A stretch of 64,000 nucleotides of DNA from Jongsikchunia kroppenstedtii DSM 45133 (GTDB lineage Bacteria; Actinomycetota; Actinomycetes; Mycobacteriales; Mycobacteriaceae). Positions 25,397 to 35,406 of the stretch are shown here, one piece after another. Positions within the stretch are counted from its first letter, which is position 1; each line of letters opens with the position of its first letter. The notes below the pieces were generated by a model. It saw only the letters and a list, made by a program, of their open reading frames with translations, did not search any database and was not told where the DNA came from. Both the position numbers and the translations under genes were made by a program. Location: the NCBI RefSeq assembly GCF_000380485.1, contig NZ_AQYG01000050.1:62001-126000 (forward strand). The letters are read 5' to 3'.

Positions 25397-27103
25397 CTAA
25401 ACCTGCCAGCCTTCCGATTCGCGCCAGCGCGTCCACAGGTCGGCGAAGACGCCACCGCGTTGCAGCAGCTCGTTCACCTTGCCCGAGTCGACGATGTTGC
25501 CGCCGTCGAGGACGATGACCTGATCGGCCAGCGACACCAGCGCCGGACGGTGCGTCACGATGACTGCTGTGCGCTCCCCGCGCGTCTCCTGCAAGGCATC
25601 CACGACGGCCCGCTCGGTGATCGCGTCGAGTGCCGACGTGGCCTCGTCGACGAGCAGTAGACCGGCCGGCTTCGCCAGCGCACGGGCGAGGCCCACGCGC
25701 TGCCGTTCACCTCCCGACAGGGCATTGCTGCCCTCGCCGACCCGGGAATCCCAACCCGATGGCAACGACTCAAGGACCTCCCCGAGCTGCGCTCGGTCGG
25801 CGAGCGTCGCGAGCGTGGTCGCATCGTCGGTGCCGATGTTCTCCTTGAGGGTGCCCGGGCGGAGCTGGGTGGTCTGGAAGACCATCGAGGTCCCGGCGAG
25901 CCGGTCGGCGGCCGGCGCGGGCGCATCACCCACGAGGACCTGTCCGTCGGTTGGTTCGCGCAGTCCGGCGACCACGTCCAGCAGCGTCGACTTGCCCGAG
26001 CCCGACGGACCCACGATCACCGTGATGCCGCCCGCGGGAATGACGATGTCGACGTCGGCCAGGGCGCGGGTGCCATCCGGGTAGGTGAAGCCGACGTCGC
26101 GGAGCGCCACCGCCGGAGCGCCGGAGACCGGTCGAGTCGCCGGCTGAGCATTGGCGGCCGCCGTGTTCTCGTCGGCGACCAGTTCGGCCACCTCACGGAA
26201 GACCCGAGAACCGTTTGCGACGGCCGGGCCCAGCAGCGAGAGTGAGCCGACGACCTCGACGATCCGCAGCAGGACCACGATCATGGCCGCCGCGGTGACT
26301 CCGGAGATCTCGTCGGACAGATATAGAGACGCGGTCGTGATGCCGAACGCCAGCAGCGTGAGCTGCAGCACGACGCTGAACAGCAGCTCGCCCGGAACCG
26401 TCCACGCGAGGAGCTTCAGCCCCCGGCTCCGGGACTCGGCGAGCACCTGGTTCACCGTGCTGGTGCCGGCGCCCGACCCGCGCAGCGTCGGCTGCGCCCA
26501 GGCGAACTCGAGGACACGGTCGTCGAGTTGGCGGTTCGTGTCGGCGAAAGTCTCCTCCGACTTGGCGACGATGCGCTGCGAGGCGATCAGCGCCAGGAAC
26601 ATGACGATGCCGCCGATCAGGGCGACCAGAGCAAGCTTCCAGGACACGAACAGCAGCAGGAGCGCGATCAACGGCGTCAGCAGAACTGCTCGGATCAAGG
26701 GCGAGCCGATGAGCACCACCGACGAGATCGATTCCGGCGCGGACACCGAGACCAGGTCCCGGAGCTTGGAGGCGCGCTCGGAATGCAGCTGTCCCGGGTC
26801 GAGACGGCGAATCCCTGCCAGGCCGGCTTCGGTGATGGTGTCGATGATGCGGAAGCCCAGTTTCAGACCGGCGCGGATCGCGAGACGGTCGGCGACCACC
26901 ACCAGGATCAGCTGCAGCACCAGCAGGCCCACCCAGGGCCAGGCACCGGAGGGACGATCACCGAACAGCGCGTGCAGCACAGGAACCAGCGTGATGACCG
27001 ATGCGGCCTGAAGGACCGTGGAGAACACCGTCAACGAGACGAAACGGATCCGCTCGCCGCGCCCCTGCGGACCGGTGACGGTCACGAGATCGTTGTAGAT
27101 CAT
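25397..27103 (-). CDS. irtB: Iron-siderophore ABC importer, IrtB-like (transmembrane-ATPase half)
   Basis: A 568-residue ABC half-transporter of the exporter fold. It has about six membrane segments in residues 20-300 and an ATPase domain with Walker A GPSGSGKST (365-373), signature ALSGGERQR (about 461-469) and Walker B LLLVDEATSALD. In mycobacteria IrtA and IrtB form a heterodimer that imports ferri-siderophores despite the exporter fold. The ATG overlaps the irtA stop by 4 nt. Both halves have complete ATPase motifs. No SIP domain is present in this subunit, as expected. Confidence 0.92.
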   Translation of the reverse strand: MIYNDLVTVTGPQGRGERIRFVSLTVFSTVLQAASVITLVPVLHALFGDRPSGAWPWVGLLVLQLILVVVADRLAIRAGLKLGFRIIDTITEAGLAGIRRLDPGQLHSERASKLRDLVSVSAPESISSVVLIGSPLIRAVLLTPLIALLLLFVSWKLALVALIGGIVMFLALIASQRIVAKSEETFADTNRQLDDRVLEFAWAQPTLRGSGAGTSTVNQVLAESRSRGLKLLAWTVPGELLFSVVLQLTLLAFGITTASLYLSDEISGVTAAAMIVVLLRIVEVVGSLSLLGPAVANGSRVFREVAELVADENTAAANAQPATRPVSGAPAVALRDVGFTYPDGTRALADVDIVIPAGGITVIVGPSGSGKSTLLDVVAGLREPTDGQVLVGDAPAPAADRLAGTSMVFQTTQLRPGTLKENIGTDDATTLATLADRAQLGEVLESLPSGWDSRVGEGSNALSGGERQRVGLARALAKPAGLLLVDEATSALDAITERAVVDALQETRGERTAVIVTHRPALVSLADQVIVLDGGNIVDSGKVNELLQRGGVFADLWTRWRESEGWQV

Positions 27104-29676
27104 GCGAGGGCCTCCATCGCCTGGTTTTGCATGCGTGCGTACAGACCGCCCATCGCCATCAGCTCGTCGGCGGTGCCCTGCTCGACGATCCTGCCCTCGT
27201 CGAGGACCACGATCTGGTCGGCGTGCGCCACGGTGTGCAGTCGATGCGCGACCACCAGCACCGTCCGGCCCTCCAGGAGCTTCGTCAAACCCTGTCGGAC
27301 CTCCCATTCGGAGTCCGGGTCGGCGGCCGCAGTGGCCTCATCGAGAATCACCAGGCGCGGATTGCCCAGCAGTGCGCGGGCGATCGCGACCCGCTGGCGC
27401 TGACCGCCGGACAGGCTGTCTCGGTCGACGACGGTGTCGTAGCCGCTCGGAAGCGCCTCGATCTCCTTGGCGATGTAGGCGGTGCGCGCGGCGGCGGCGA
27501 TCTGCTCGCGGGTCGCATCGGGATACCCGAGTGCGATGTTGTCGGCCACCGTGCCATGCACGAGCTGGACGTCCTGCAGGACGACCGCAACGTGACGGCG
27601 CAGATCGTCCTCGTCGATGGTGCGCAGGTCGGCGCCGTCGAAAGTGACCGATCCCTTGTCCGGATCCCACAAGCGGGCGGCGAGCGCCGCGACGGTCGAC
27701 TTGCCGGCGCCGGACGGGCCGACGACGGCGGTGGTGCCGCCGGGCGCAAGGGTGAGGGTGAAGTCGCTCAGCACGTACTGACCGGGCACGTAGCCAAATG
27801 AGACGTCGTCGAACTTCAGCGCCGCCGGTCCGGTTCCAGCAGATACCGGTTCGGTACCGACCGCCAGCTGCGACGTACTCAGCAGCAGCTCGAGGCCGGA
27901 CTTGGCATGCATGCCGTCGCGCAGCCCGCCGGCGGCGAACCCGGCACCGACGAGGCGGTCGCCCAGCGACGTGCCGAGGATCAGGAACGGAAGGATGGCA
28001 GCGGCCGACATCCAATCGACGGCGATCAACGCAGTGCCGACGACGGCGATCACGACCATCGACGTCATCGGCCGGTTGAGCTGGATCATGGTCGCCTTGG
28101 CGCCGACGGTTTCCAGCTGCCACTGCTTCATGAAGCTCCGAAGCTCCGTCGTCTCCGCGGGGAGGTCGACGGTCGCCCCGTCGCCGAATACCCGGCTCAC
28201 CGGCTGTCCCGCGATGTACCGCTCCGCGTCGCCCGGCAGGGTGGCGTTCCAGCGCAGCATCCGGGTCATCCGCGGGCGGTCCAGCGCCGCAAGCCGGAAG
28301 GTGACCCCGAGGTAGGCGAACACCGGCACCAGCAGGACCAGCGCCAGGGCCCAGTTCACCGTGAACAAGTAGATCAGGATCGCCAGCGGCGTCACGATGG
28401 CCGTCGCCAGGTCGGACACCGCGTGGGTGATCAGGTAGTGGAGGCTCCCGATGTCGTCCTGGGCGAGTTTGCGCACCTCGGATTGCCTGCGGCCCTGGAA
28501 CCAGCCGAGCGGCAGCCTGGTGAACTTCTCCATGACGCGGCGACGCAGGGCGGTGGCGTAGTACTGGTCGTACACATGCAGCCCGGCCATCAGCGCCGAG
28601 GTGAGCAGCGCGCCGACCACCAGCACGATGATGCCGGTGACACCGACCCGGACCAGTTCGTCCCGACCTTCGCCGTCGACGAAACGCTTGGCGAGCTCGG
28701 TGAAGAGCACCAGCGGCACCACGGCCAGCGCCGCCAGCACCACAGCGATGATCGCGCTCAGGATGAACGCCGGCTTCGCCGCCGACAGAACCGAGAACTC
28801 CTTGTTGCGGGCGCGCGAAGCCTTGAGCCTCTCCTTCTGATTTCCGCCGGCCACGGCCGGGATCGCTGCGGCGACAGTCGCGTCCTGCTCGCCCTGCTCG
28901 GCGGGTGCGACTTCGACGATGTCCGAGGTCTCTGCCTCCTTGCCCATGGCGCGTCCGCGGATCCAGTACGCCTGCGCGTGCATGGTGCCCTTGTTGTGCC
29001 CGTCTTCGAGGGTCAGGCGCGAACGGACCAAGCGGGTGGCGGTGGTCTCCGCCGCAACGTACGACTTCCAGCCCTGGAAGCTCTCGCTGCCGAGGGCGCC
29101 GACCAGCGCGCGGCTGTCGTCGGTGCCGGGGACCCACGTCACCTCGAGCAGCGGATGGTCCGGGAACGTGAGGTTCTTGTCGTCGTCGTGGGTGTACTCG
29201 AAGAACACGCGGATCGGCACGGTCTTGTCCGCCTCGGCGATGATCGAGACGAAGGCCGGCCATGCGGCGACGTCGCCGACTAGCACGTAACCCGTCGGCT
29301 GCGGGTCGTCGAGCTCCCAGCCGTCGCCGCCGAGCCGCTGCACGACGATCTCATCGCCCGCCTCGGCGTTCGTCGCCCAGTACGCCGCCGGACCGGCCGG
29401 CTCGTGGAGGAGGAAGCACATCGAGAAGCGGCCGGTTGCCGGATCCGGATCCACCAGCGTGTAAGCGCGCTGATGCAACTTGCTGCCGCCCTGCGGATCC
29501 GGGAACCAGGCTCGCACCCACGCCGTCGGCTTTTCTCCGTTGTCGTACAGCAGCGTGTCACTGACGAAGTCGACCTTGATCACCGACGAGGTAACCCGCT
29601 CGACCGCGGTCACCGCGACAACGTGGTCCCTGGCTCCGATAACCCGCAGAACCGCGCCTTGAAAGCCCCTACCCAT
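27100..29676 (-). CDS. irtA: Iron-siderophore ABC importer and reductase, IrtA-like
   Basis: An 858-residue fusion. Residues 1 to about 245 form a siderophore-interacting (SIP) domain that binds FAD and reduces the ferri-siderophore. Seen pieces are SVIKVDFVSDTLLYDN, HQRAYTLVDPDPATGRFSMCF, GYVLVGDVAAWPAFVSII and EAQAYWIRGR-type end HAQAYWIRGRAMGK. A charged linker and a six-helix membrane domain (about 300-580) follow, then an ATPase domain with Walker A GPSGAGKST (653-661), signature LSGGQRQR (about 755) and Walker B LVILDEATAAAD. This is the complete IrtA layout. It is the first gene of the irtAB unit, with an iron box 20 nt upstream of its ATG. Confidence 0.94.
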   Translation of the reverse strand: MGRGFQGAVLRVIGARDHVVAVTAVERVTSSVIKVDFVSDTLLYDNGEKPTAWVRAWFPDPQGGSKLHQRAYTLVDPDPATGRFSMCFLLHEPAGPAAYWATNAEAGDEIVVQRLGGDGWELDDPQPTGYVLVGDVAAWPAFVSIIAEADKTVPIRVFFEYTHDDDKNLTFPDHPLLEVTWVPGTDDSRALVGALGSESFQGWKSYVAAETTATRLVRSRLTLEDGHNKGTMHAQAYWIRGRAMGKEAETSDIVEVAPAEQGEQDATVAAAIPAVAGGNQKERLKASRARNKEFSVLSAAKPAFILSAIIAVVLAALAVVPLVLFTELAKRFVDGEGRDELVRVGVTGIIVLVVGALLTSALMAGLHVYDQYYATALRRRVMEKFTRLPLGWFQGRRQSEVRKLAQDDIGSLHYLITHAVSDLATAIVTPLAILIYLFTVNWALALVLLVPVFAYLGVTFRLAALDRPRMTRMLRWNATLPGDAERYIAGQPVSRVFGDGATVDLPAETTELRSFMKQWQLETVGAKATMIQLNRPMTSMVVIAVVGTALIAVDWMSAAAILPFLILGTSLGDRLVGAGFAAGGLRDGMHAKSGLELLLSTSQLAVGTEPVSAGTGPAALKFDDVSFGYVPGQYVLSDFTLTLAPGGTTAVVGPSGAGKSTVAALAARLWDPDKGSVTFDGADLRTIDEDDLRRHVAVVLQDVQLVHGTVADNIALGYPDATREQIAAAARTAYIAKEIEALPSGYDTVVDRDSLSGGQRQRVAIARALLGNPRLVILDEATAAADPDSEWEVRQGLTKLLEGRTVLVVAHRLHTVAHADQIVVLDEGRIVEQGTADELMAMGGLYARMQNQAMEALA

Positions 29677-29695
29677 ACGTCCGATCCTCCGATAG

Positions 29696-29714
29696 TTAGC
29701 TGAGCCTCAGCTTA
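29696..29714 (-). promoter_or_regulatory. IdeR-like iron box upstream of irtA
   Basis: TTAGCTGAGCCTCAGCTTA matches the iron-box consensus at 13 of 19 positions and has strong dyad symmetry of its own (AGCTGAG-C-CTCAGCT). It is 20 nt upstream of the irtA ATG. The match is weaker than at the other sites, but position and symmetry support it. Confidence 0.6.
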
Positions 29715-29850
29715 CTTCACGTCAGCATTCACGTTCCGCCTGCACAGCGGTCCAGACTTCGACGTTTCCACACGCCAGGTGTCCGGCTATCGGGATCACG
29801 CCACAGCCGGAGTCCTTGGCCCGCGACCCGCCGACCGTATAGGGTCCAAT

Positions 29851-29888
29851 GCCTGTTAGGCTAACCTAATTCAGTAAGCCTTACCTAA
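29851..29888 (+). promoter_or_regulatory. Two abutting IdeR/DtxR iron boxes upstream of the hydroxamate/NRPS operon
   Basis: Two 19-bp boxes lie head to tail with no gap: GCCTGTTAGGCTAACCTAA (29851-29869, 15 of 19 matches, with a perfect right half) and TTCAGTAAGCCTTACCTAA (29870-29888, 13 of 19). They are 88-125 nt upstream of the ATG at 29976. Tandem occupancy would give tight iron repression. They share a 299-bp divergent region with the irtA box; the rest holds no gene. Confidence 0.8.
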
Positions 29889-29975
29889 GTTGTCAACCTG
29901 ATGTGTGCGTGCGCGTGCGGCTCCCGACACTCGAAGCAAACGCGCAGCGCAATCCCGAAAAACGAAGTGGGAGCA

Positions 29976-30593
29976 ATGAGTTCACCTCCGCTGTCGAACG
30001 AGCGCCTCGAGTCCATCCGCATCGACCCGGACCGTGATGCGTCGACTGTGCATCGCTGGCTCACTCATCCCAAGGCCAAGTACTGGGACATGCTGGAGAG
30101 CTCGCAGGCACAGGTGCATGACTTCCTCGCCGACAACATCCGCGAAGCCGGCGACTCCGACCACGGCCTCCGGATCGGCTATTGCGACTCTCGTCCGGAG
30201 TTCATGTTCGAGCTGTATGACCCGCTCACCAGCGATCTGGCCGCGCCCGACACCGGCTACCGCCATGCCGACGGTGACATCGGGATGCATCTGCTGGTCG
30301 CCCCGAGCGATCACGGCATCCCGGGATTCACGGGCCGCGTGATGCTGCACATCATGCGGACGGCGTTCTTCGAAGTCGGCGCGGCCCGGGTGGTCGTCGA
30401 ACCGGACGTGCGCAACGTCGCCGTGCATCGGCTGAATGCCGCAGTCGGTTTCCGCGTCGCCGGCGACTATCCGGTCGCGGACAAGACCGCGCGGCTGAGC
30501 TATTGCACGCGTGCAGATTTCGTCCGCGTCACCGACAACGGACGGATACCGGCGCTCACCGCGCCCGCAGCCGGCGATGCTCATGTCCGCTGA
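29976..30593 (+). CDS. GNAT-family siderophore acyltransferase (DesC/RhbD/IucB/MbtK-like)
   Basis: A 205-residue acyltransferase. Family features are [14 protein letters not shown] near residue 25, [33 protein letters not shown] (the acyl-CoA binding helix) and a closing DFVRV. Enzymes of this type acylate the N-hydroxyl amine of hydroxylysine or hydroxycadaverine. In this operon, with lysine-type decarboxylase and N-monooxygenase genes, it most likely acts on N-hydroxycadaverine, taking succinyl-CoA or a fatty acyl group from the FAAL route. The ATG at 29976 follows GTGGGAG. It is the first gene of the plus-strand operon and overlaps the next gene. Confidence 0.87.
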   Translation: MSSPPLSNERLESIRIDPDRDASTVHRWLTHPKAKYWDMLESSQAQVHDFLADNIREAGDSDHGLRIGYCDSRPEFMFELYDPLTSDLAAPDTGYRHADGDIGMHLLVAPSDHGIPGFTGRVMLHIMRTAFFEVGAARVVVEPDVRNVAVHRLNAAVGFRVAGDYPVADKTARLSYCTRADFVRVTDNGRIPALTAPAAGDAHVR

Positions 30594-32409
30594 GAACACG
30601 GCCGTGGAGAACCCCACTCCGGCCCACGCCGACGTTCCCGCCGCCCTGCGCCGGTCGTACCGCGATGTCTACGACCGACGAATCGCGAGGAAGATCCTCA
30701 CGGAGTTCTGTCACGAACGGGTGATCAGTCCCCTGCAGGTCGCCCCGGGCGAATATTCGGTGCTCTCCGACGACCGGCGCACCGAGTACACGTTCCGCGC
30801 CGAAATCCTCTCGCTCGAGAGCTGGGCCATCGATGAGGCATCGATCCGCCGCGTGTGCGACGGCCGGGAGCTGACGGTGCGGTCGATCGACCTCATCGTC
30901 GATCTGCGCGGGACCCTCGGGATCGGCGACGACACGCTGCCGGAGTATCTCGAGGAGTTCATCAACACCCTCGCCAACAGCGCGGACCGCCCCGATGCAC
31001 GACGGATCGCGGCGGCCGATCTCGCGGCCGCCGACTTCCAGACCATCGAGCAGTCGATGACGGAGGGGCATCCCTGCCTCATCGCCAACGCCGGCCGACT
31101 CGGGTTCAGTGCCGACGATATCTCCGACTACGCGCCCGAATCCGGCGGCCGATTCCCCCTGACCTGGGTGGCTGCCTGGCGAGCGGACTGCGACTTCGCC
31201 GCCATGTCCGACGTCACCGAAGAGGCGCTGCTGCGCGACGAACTCGGCGCGGAAACGCTCGATGCGTTCGCCGGCCTGCTCGCCGGCCAGGGCCTCGACC
31301 CCGCCGACTACTGCTATCTGCCGGTGCACCCGTGGCAGTGGAACGAGAAGATCGCCAAGATCTACGCCCCGGACATCGCCGAACATCGACTCGTGTACCT
31401 CGGCCAGTCCCCCGATCTGTATCAACCGCAGCAGTCGATCCGCAGCCTGTTCAACGTGACCGATCCGACTCGGCACTACGTGAAAACGGCGCTGTCCATC
31501 GTCAACATGGGCTTCACCCGGGGGATGTCGGCGGACTACATGCGCACCACCCCGCTGATCAACGATTGGGTTCGCCGCCGGGTGGACGGCGACGAGTACC
31601 TGCGATCGATGGGGTTCGAGATCCTGTTCGAGGTCGCGGCGATCGGCTATCGCAATCCGGTCTACAACTCCATCACTGCGCCCGGCTCCGAATACCGCAA
31701 ACTACTCTCGGCCCTGTGGCGCCAGAGCCCGGTGCCACGGATCGCACCTCACGAGCAGCTGACGACGATGGCCGCGCTGCTGCATATCGATCACCTCGGC
31801 ACGCCGCTGATCGAAGCCTTCATCGAGCGGTCCGGACTCGCGCCCGCCGAGTGGATGCGGCGCTACCTGCGGACCTACCTGCACCCCATCACCTACCTTC
31901 TCTACCACCACGAGATGAAGTTCTCCCCCCATGGCGAGAACCTGATCCTGGTGCTGGACAATGGAATTCCGGTGCGCGCCATCCTCAAGGACATCGGCGA
32001 AGAGGTGTGCATCTTCAACGATCCCGACGATCTCCCGCAGTCGTGCCGTCGGGCGCTCACCACCGAGCCCGACACGATCCGCAACCTCGGCGTGCTGTCC
32101 GATGTCTTCGACGACTTCCTGCGGCCGCTCGCGGCGATCATGCACCTGCACGGTCTGCTCGATGACACCGAATTCTGGTCGGTGGTCAGCGAAAGCATCG
32201 AAGAATTCTTTGCGGCACAACCAGATCTGGCACCGCGACTGCAGCAGTGGGACTTGTTCGCACCGACATTCGCGGCGGTCCATATGAACGGCCTGCAGCT
32301 GGGCAACAACCGGCGGATGGTCAACGTCGGCGATTCCTATGCCTCGATCCTGGACGCCGGCCACGAGCTGCAGAACCCGATCGCCCGCACCGGACCGGCC
32401 GCCTCATGA
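30583..32409 (+). CDS. IucA/IucC-family NIS siderophore synthetase (DesD-like)
   Basis: A 608-residue NRPS-independent siderophore (NIS) synthetase. It has the ATP/substrate motif [15 protein letters not shown], then [34 protein letters not shown], and [32 protein letters not shown] (spread over about residues 440-475) of the C-terminal FhuF-like domain. Such enzymes make amide bonds between a dicarboxylate and a hydroxylated polyamine. With the cadaverine genes next to it, a DesD-like joining of N-succinyl-N-hydroxycadaverine units is the natural reading. The ATG at 30583 (another is two codons upstream) overlaps the GNAT gene by 11 nt. No membrane segment is seen. Confidence 0.92.
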   Translation: MSAENTAVENPTPAHADVPAALRRSYRDVYDRRIARKILTEFCHERVISPLQVAPGEYSVLSDDRRTEYTFRAEILSLESWAIDEASIRRVCDGRELTVRSIDLIVDLRGTLGIGDDTLPEYLEEFINTLANSADRPDARRIAAADLAAADFQTIEQSMTEGHPCLIANAGRLGFSADDISDYAPESGGRFPLTWVAAWRADCDFAAMSDVTEEALLRDELGAETLDAFAGLLAGQGLDPADYCYLPVHPWQWNEKIAKIYAPDIAEHRLVYLGQSPDLYQPQQSIRSLFNVTDPTRHYVKTALSIVNMGFTRGMSADYMRTTPLINDWVRRRVDGDEYLRSMGFEILFEVAAIGYRNPVYNSITAPGSEYRKLLSALWRQSPVPRIAPHEQLTTMAALLHIDHLGTPLIEAFIERSGLAPAEWMRRYLRTYLHPITYLLYHHEMKFSPHGENLILVLDNGIPVRAILKDIGEEVCIFNDPDDLPQSCRRALTTEPDTIRNLGVLSDVFDDFLRPLAAIMHLHGLLDDTEFWSVVSESIEEFFAAQPDLAPRLQQWDLFAPTFAAVHMNGLQLGNNRRMVNVGDSYASILDAGHELQNPIARTGPAAS

Positions 32410-32476
32410 CGCCACCCGCAGTACTCGCTATCCGGTGTGACCACCATATGTCCCCGCAATCGCAACGGAGATTCCT

Positions 32477-34015
32477 GTGACTCATGACGACGACGCGTCC
32501 CGCGACGACTTCGAACCCGCACCCACGCAGGCGCGCCTGGCGGTTCCCGGGCAGGGCTGGTCCGACGTCGGCGAGGGGATGACTCGCCTGGCCACCGCGG
32601 TCGCGAGCCGCCATCACGGTGCGCCACTGCCCTATGGCAGCCCGCGCGACATGCTCGCAGCTGTCGCCGATTCGCTGGGGCCGCAGCGTATCCCGGACGA
32701 GGGCGTCGGCGAACACGATGCGCTGGTGCACGTCGCCGGGCTCATCGCGACCTACGGACTGGACCTGACCCACCGGCTCACCGCGGCGCATCTGCAGCCG
32801 CCGCCGCTGACGGTGTCGGTGATCGCCGATGCCGTGGCCAGCGCGACGAACGCCTCGCTCGACACCTACGACTCCGGACCCGCCACGCTGGCCATCGAGA
32901 AATGGACCATCGCGGCGCTGGCGCGCATGGCCGGCCTGCCGTCCACCGCGGGCGGAGTGTTCGGACCCGGCGGCTCGTTCTCCAATCTGCTCGCGCTGCT
33001 GATCGCGCGCGATCACGCAGCGGCACAACGACGTATCAACACCCGCTACCACGGCGTGCGCGATCTACGGCAGCCGGTGGTCTTCTGTTCACGCGTGGCG
33101 CATTTCTCCATCAACCGCGCCTGCGCCACCCTCGGGCTCGGCGAGACCGCGGTGATCCCGATCGAGGTCGACGAACACCATCGCATGATCCCGGCCGCGC
33201 TCGGCCGAGCCCTCGCCGCCACCGGCGGTACCCCGGTCGCCATCATCGCGACCGCCGGCACCACCGACTTCGGCACCGTCGACCCGTTGCAGGACATCGC
33301 GGATATCGCTGAGCGCCACAATGTCTGGCTGCATGTGGACGCCGCCTACGGATTCGGATCGCTGTTCTCCGACCGACTGCAGGGCCTGGTGGCCGGCATC
33401 GACCGGGCCGACTCGATCACCCTCGACCTGCACAAGATCGGCTGGCAGCCGGCCGCCGCGAGCGTGCTGCTGCTGCGCGACGAGAACCGATTCTCGTCAC
33501 TCGGCCGCAACGTCGCCTACCTCAATCCGGAGGACGACGAGGAAGCGGGATACGGCGGTCTGCTCGGCCAGACGCTGCAGACGACACGGCGACCGGACGT
33601 GCTGAAGGTGTTGGCGACCTTCCTCGCCTACGGGCGGCGCGGCCTCGGCGACATGCTCGATCGATGCCACGACGCCGCGCTGTACGCAGAGCAGCGGATC
33701 GCGAAGGAGCTGCAGCTGGAGCTGGTGGCGCCGGTGACCCTCACTACGGTCGTGTTCCGGTACCGATGCGCCGACATGGACACCGTCAACGCGGAGGTAC
33801 GCCGACGACTGATCAGCTCCGGCACGGCATTGATCGGCCGCACCCGAGTCCAACTCGCCGGCGACGACTGGCCGCGAACCTGTCTCAAGCTGACGCTGCT
33901 CAACCCCCTTGCCACGGAAGCCGACATCGATGAGCTGTTCGACGAATTGCTGCGCGCCGCATTGGAAGTGGAGTCCGAGAACGCCGAGAACGAAAGCAAG
34001 CAGGTGAATCCATGA
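32477..34015 (+). CDS. PLP-dependent group II decarboxylase (lysine/diamine type, DesA-like)
   Basis: A 512-residue pyridoxal-phosphate decarboxylase. The catalytic Lys is in LDLHKIGWQP (Lys320), the cofactor aspartate is in WLHVDAAYGFGS, and GGSFSNLLAL forms the phosphate-binding part. The group includes DesA (lysine to cadaverine), diaminobutyrate decarboxylase and aromatic amino-acid decarboxylases. The gene neighbours (N-monooxygenase, acyltransferase, NIS synthetase) favour L-lysine to cadaverine. The start is GTG, 67 nt after the synthetase gene, the widest gap in this operon. The 3' end overlaps the monooxygenase gene by 4 nt. Confidence 0.9.
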   Translation: MTHDDDASRDDFEPAPTQARLAVPGQGWSDVGEGMTRLATAVASRHHGAPLPYGSPRDMLAAVADSLGPQRIPDEGVGEHDALVHVAGLIATYGLDLTHRLTAAHLQPPPLTVSVIADAVASATNASLDTYDSGPATLAIEKWTIAALARMAGLPSTAGGVFGPGGSFSNLLALLIARDHAAAQRRINTRYHGVRDLRQPVVFCSRVAHFSINRACATLGLGETAVIPIEVDEHHRMIPAALGRALAATGGTPVAIIATAGTTDFGTVDPLQDIADIAERHNVWLHVDAAYGFGSLFSDRLQGLVAGIDRADSITLDLHKIGWQPAAASVLLLRDENRFSSLGRNVAYLNPEDDEEAGYGGLLGQTLQTTRRPDVLKVLATFLAYGRRGLGDMLDRCHDAALYAEQRIAKELQLELVAPVTLTTVVFRYRCADMDTVNAEVRRRLISSGTALIGRTRVQLAGDDWPRTCLKLTLLNPLATEADIDELFDELLRAALEVESENAENESKQVNP

Positions 34016-35361
34016 GTGAGCCCATCTCGGTAGACGTCCTCGCGATCGGATGCGGTCCATTCAATCTCGGTCTGGCGGCGATGGCATCGACGGTCGATGA
34101 CCTCGACGTCCTCGTCGTGGATTCCGTCCCGGAGTTTCGCTGGCATCCCGGGCTCATGTTCGAGGAGGCCACGCTGCAGGTCAGCTTCCTCTCGGACCTC
34201 GTCACGCTCGTCGATCCGACCCATCCGCTGTCCTTCCTCGCATACATCGCCGATGTGGACCGCATGTACCCGTTCCTCGTGCGCGAGCAGTTCTTTCCAA
34301 CCCGCCGCGAGTACGAGGACTACCTGCTGTGGGTCGTCGGCCGGCTGTCGTCGCTGCGTTTCGGCACCACGGTCGACGAAGTCCACTGGGACTCGCACGC
34401 ACAGCGGTTCGAGGTCACCGCGACCACTCCGGACGGCTCGCTGACCATCCACGCCGGACACGTGGTGGTCGGTGTGGGAACCGAGCCGTCGATACCGACT
34501 GCGCTGCAGTCGAGTTCGCATGCCGTGGTGCACAGCTCGGACTACCTCTACCACCAGGAGGCGGCCCACGCCGCCGATGCGGTGACCGTGATCGGGTCCG
34601 GCCAGTCGGGCGCCGAGATCGTCATCGATCTGTTGGAGGCCAATCTGCAGGGTGGGCCGCAGGTCCAATGGTGGACGCGCACACCGTGGTTCGCGCCACT
34701 GGACTTCACCAAGCTGTCCCTGGAGATGACGACGCCGGCATACATGGACTACTTCCACGGCCTGCCGGAAGCCACCCGTGATCGAGTGCGTGACGGCCAC
34801 TGGCAGTTCCACAAGGGCATCTCCAGCGACACGCTCGACCGCCTGCACGACCTGCTCTACCGGCGACAGCTGATCGACGGCCTGTCACCGGTCGTGCTGC
34901 GCAACGGCGTCGCCGTCGACGAACTCGACACGCTGCCCGACGGTCGCATCCAGGTGCGCGGCCGGCATCTCGACACCGACGCGACGATCGCGCACACCAC
35001 CGACCTCGTCATCGCCGCCACCGGTTACCGGGAACGCGAGCAGAAGTTCCTCGGACCGATCGACGACCGCCTCCGTCGCGATTCCCGCGGCCGGCTGGTC
35101 ATCGAGGCGAATCATTCCGTTGCCACCACCGGTGACGCCGCCACCGATGACGCACGGGCGACAAGCGATTCGTTGGCCAACAGGCTGTTCGTCGCGAATG
35201 CGGAGACCCACGCCTACGGCGTGTCCGCGCCCAATCTCGATATCGGCGCCGTCCGCAACGCGCGCATCCTCAACACCGTCGCCGGGCGCGAGGTCTACCG
35301 ACTGCCCAGCCATACGGCGTTCACGAGTTTCGGCGTCACCGACGCCGACGTCATCCGATAG
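34012..35361 (+). CDS. L-lysine/ornithine/cadaverine N-monooxygenase (DesB-like)
   Basis: A 449-residue FAD- and NADPH-dependent N-hydroxylase. The FAD motif GCGPFNLG is at residues 13-20. The conserved ATLQVSFLSDLVTLVDPTHP follows at about 54-73, with the NADPH motif GSGQSGAE near 195 and a closing ATGYRERE segment. It hydroxylates a primary amine; in this setting cadaverine or lysine is the likely substrate. ATGA overlap with the decarboxylase gene supports sequential action. A 45-nt gap with an AAGGAG site leads to the NRPS gene. Confidence 0.92.
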   Translation: MSEPISVDVLAIGCGPFNLGLAAMASTVDDLDVLVVDSVPEFRWHPGLMFEEATLQVSFLSDLVTLVDPTHPLSFLAYIADVDRMYPFLVREQFFPTRREYEDYLLWVVGRLSSLRFGTTVDEVHWDSHAQRFEVTATTPDGSLTIHAGHVVVGVGTEPSIPTALQSSSHAVVHSSDYLYHQEAAHAADAVTVIGSGQSGAEIVIDLLEANLQGGPQVQWWTRTPWFAPLDFTKLSLEMTTPAYMDYFHGLPEATRDRVRDGHWQFHKGISSDTLDRLHDLLYRRQLIDGLSPVVLRNGVAVDELDTLPDGRIQVRGRHLDTDATIAHTTDLVIAATGYREREQKFLGPIDDRLRRDSRGRLVIEANHSVATTGDAATDDARATSDSLANRLFVANAETHAYGVSAPNLDIGAVRNARILNTVAGREVYRLPSHTAFTSFGVTDADVIR

Positions 35362-35406
35362 CCCACCAGCACCACATCAACATCATCATTTGTTTCAAGG
35401 AGCGAC

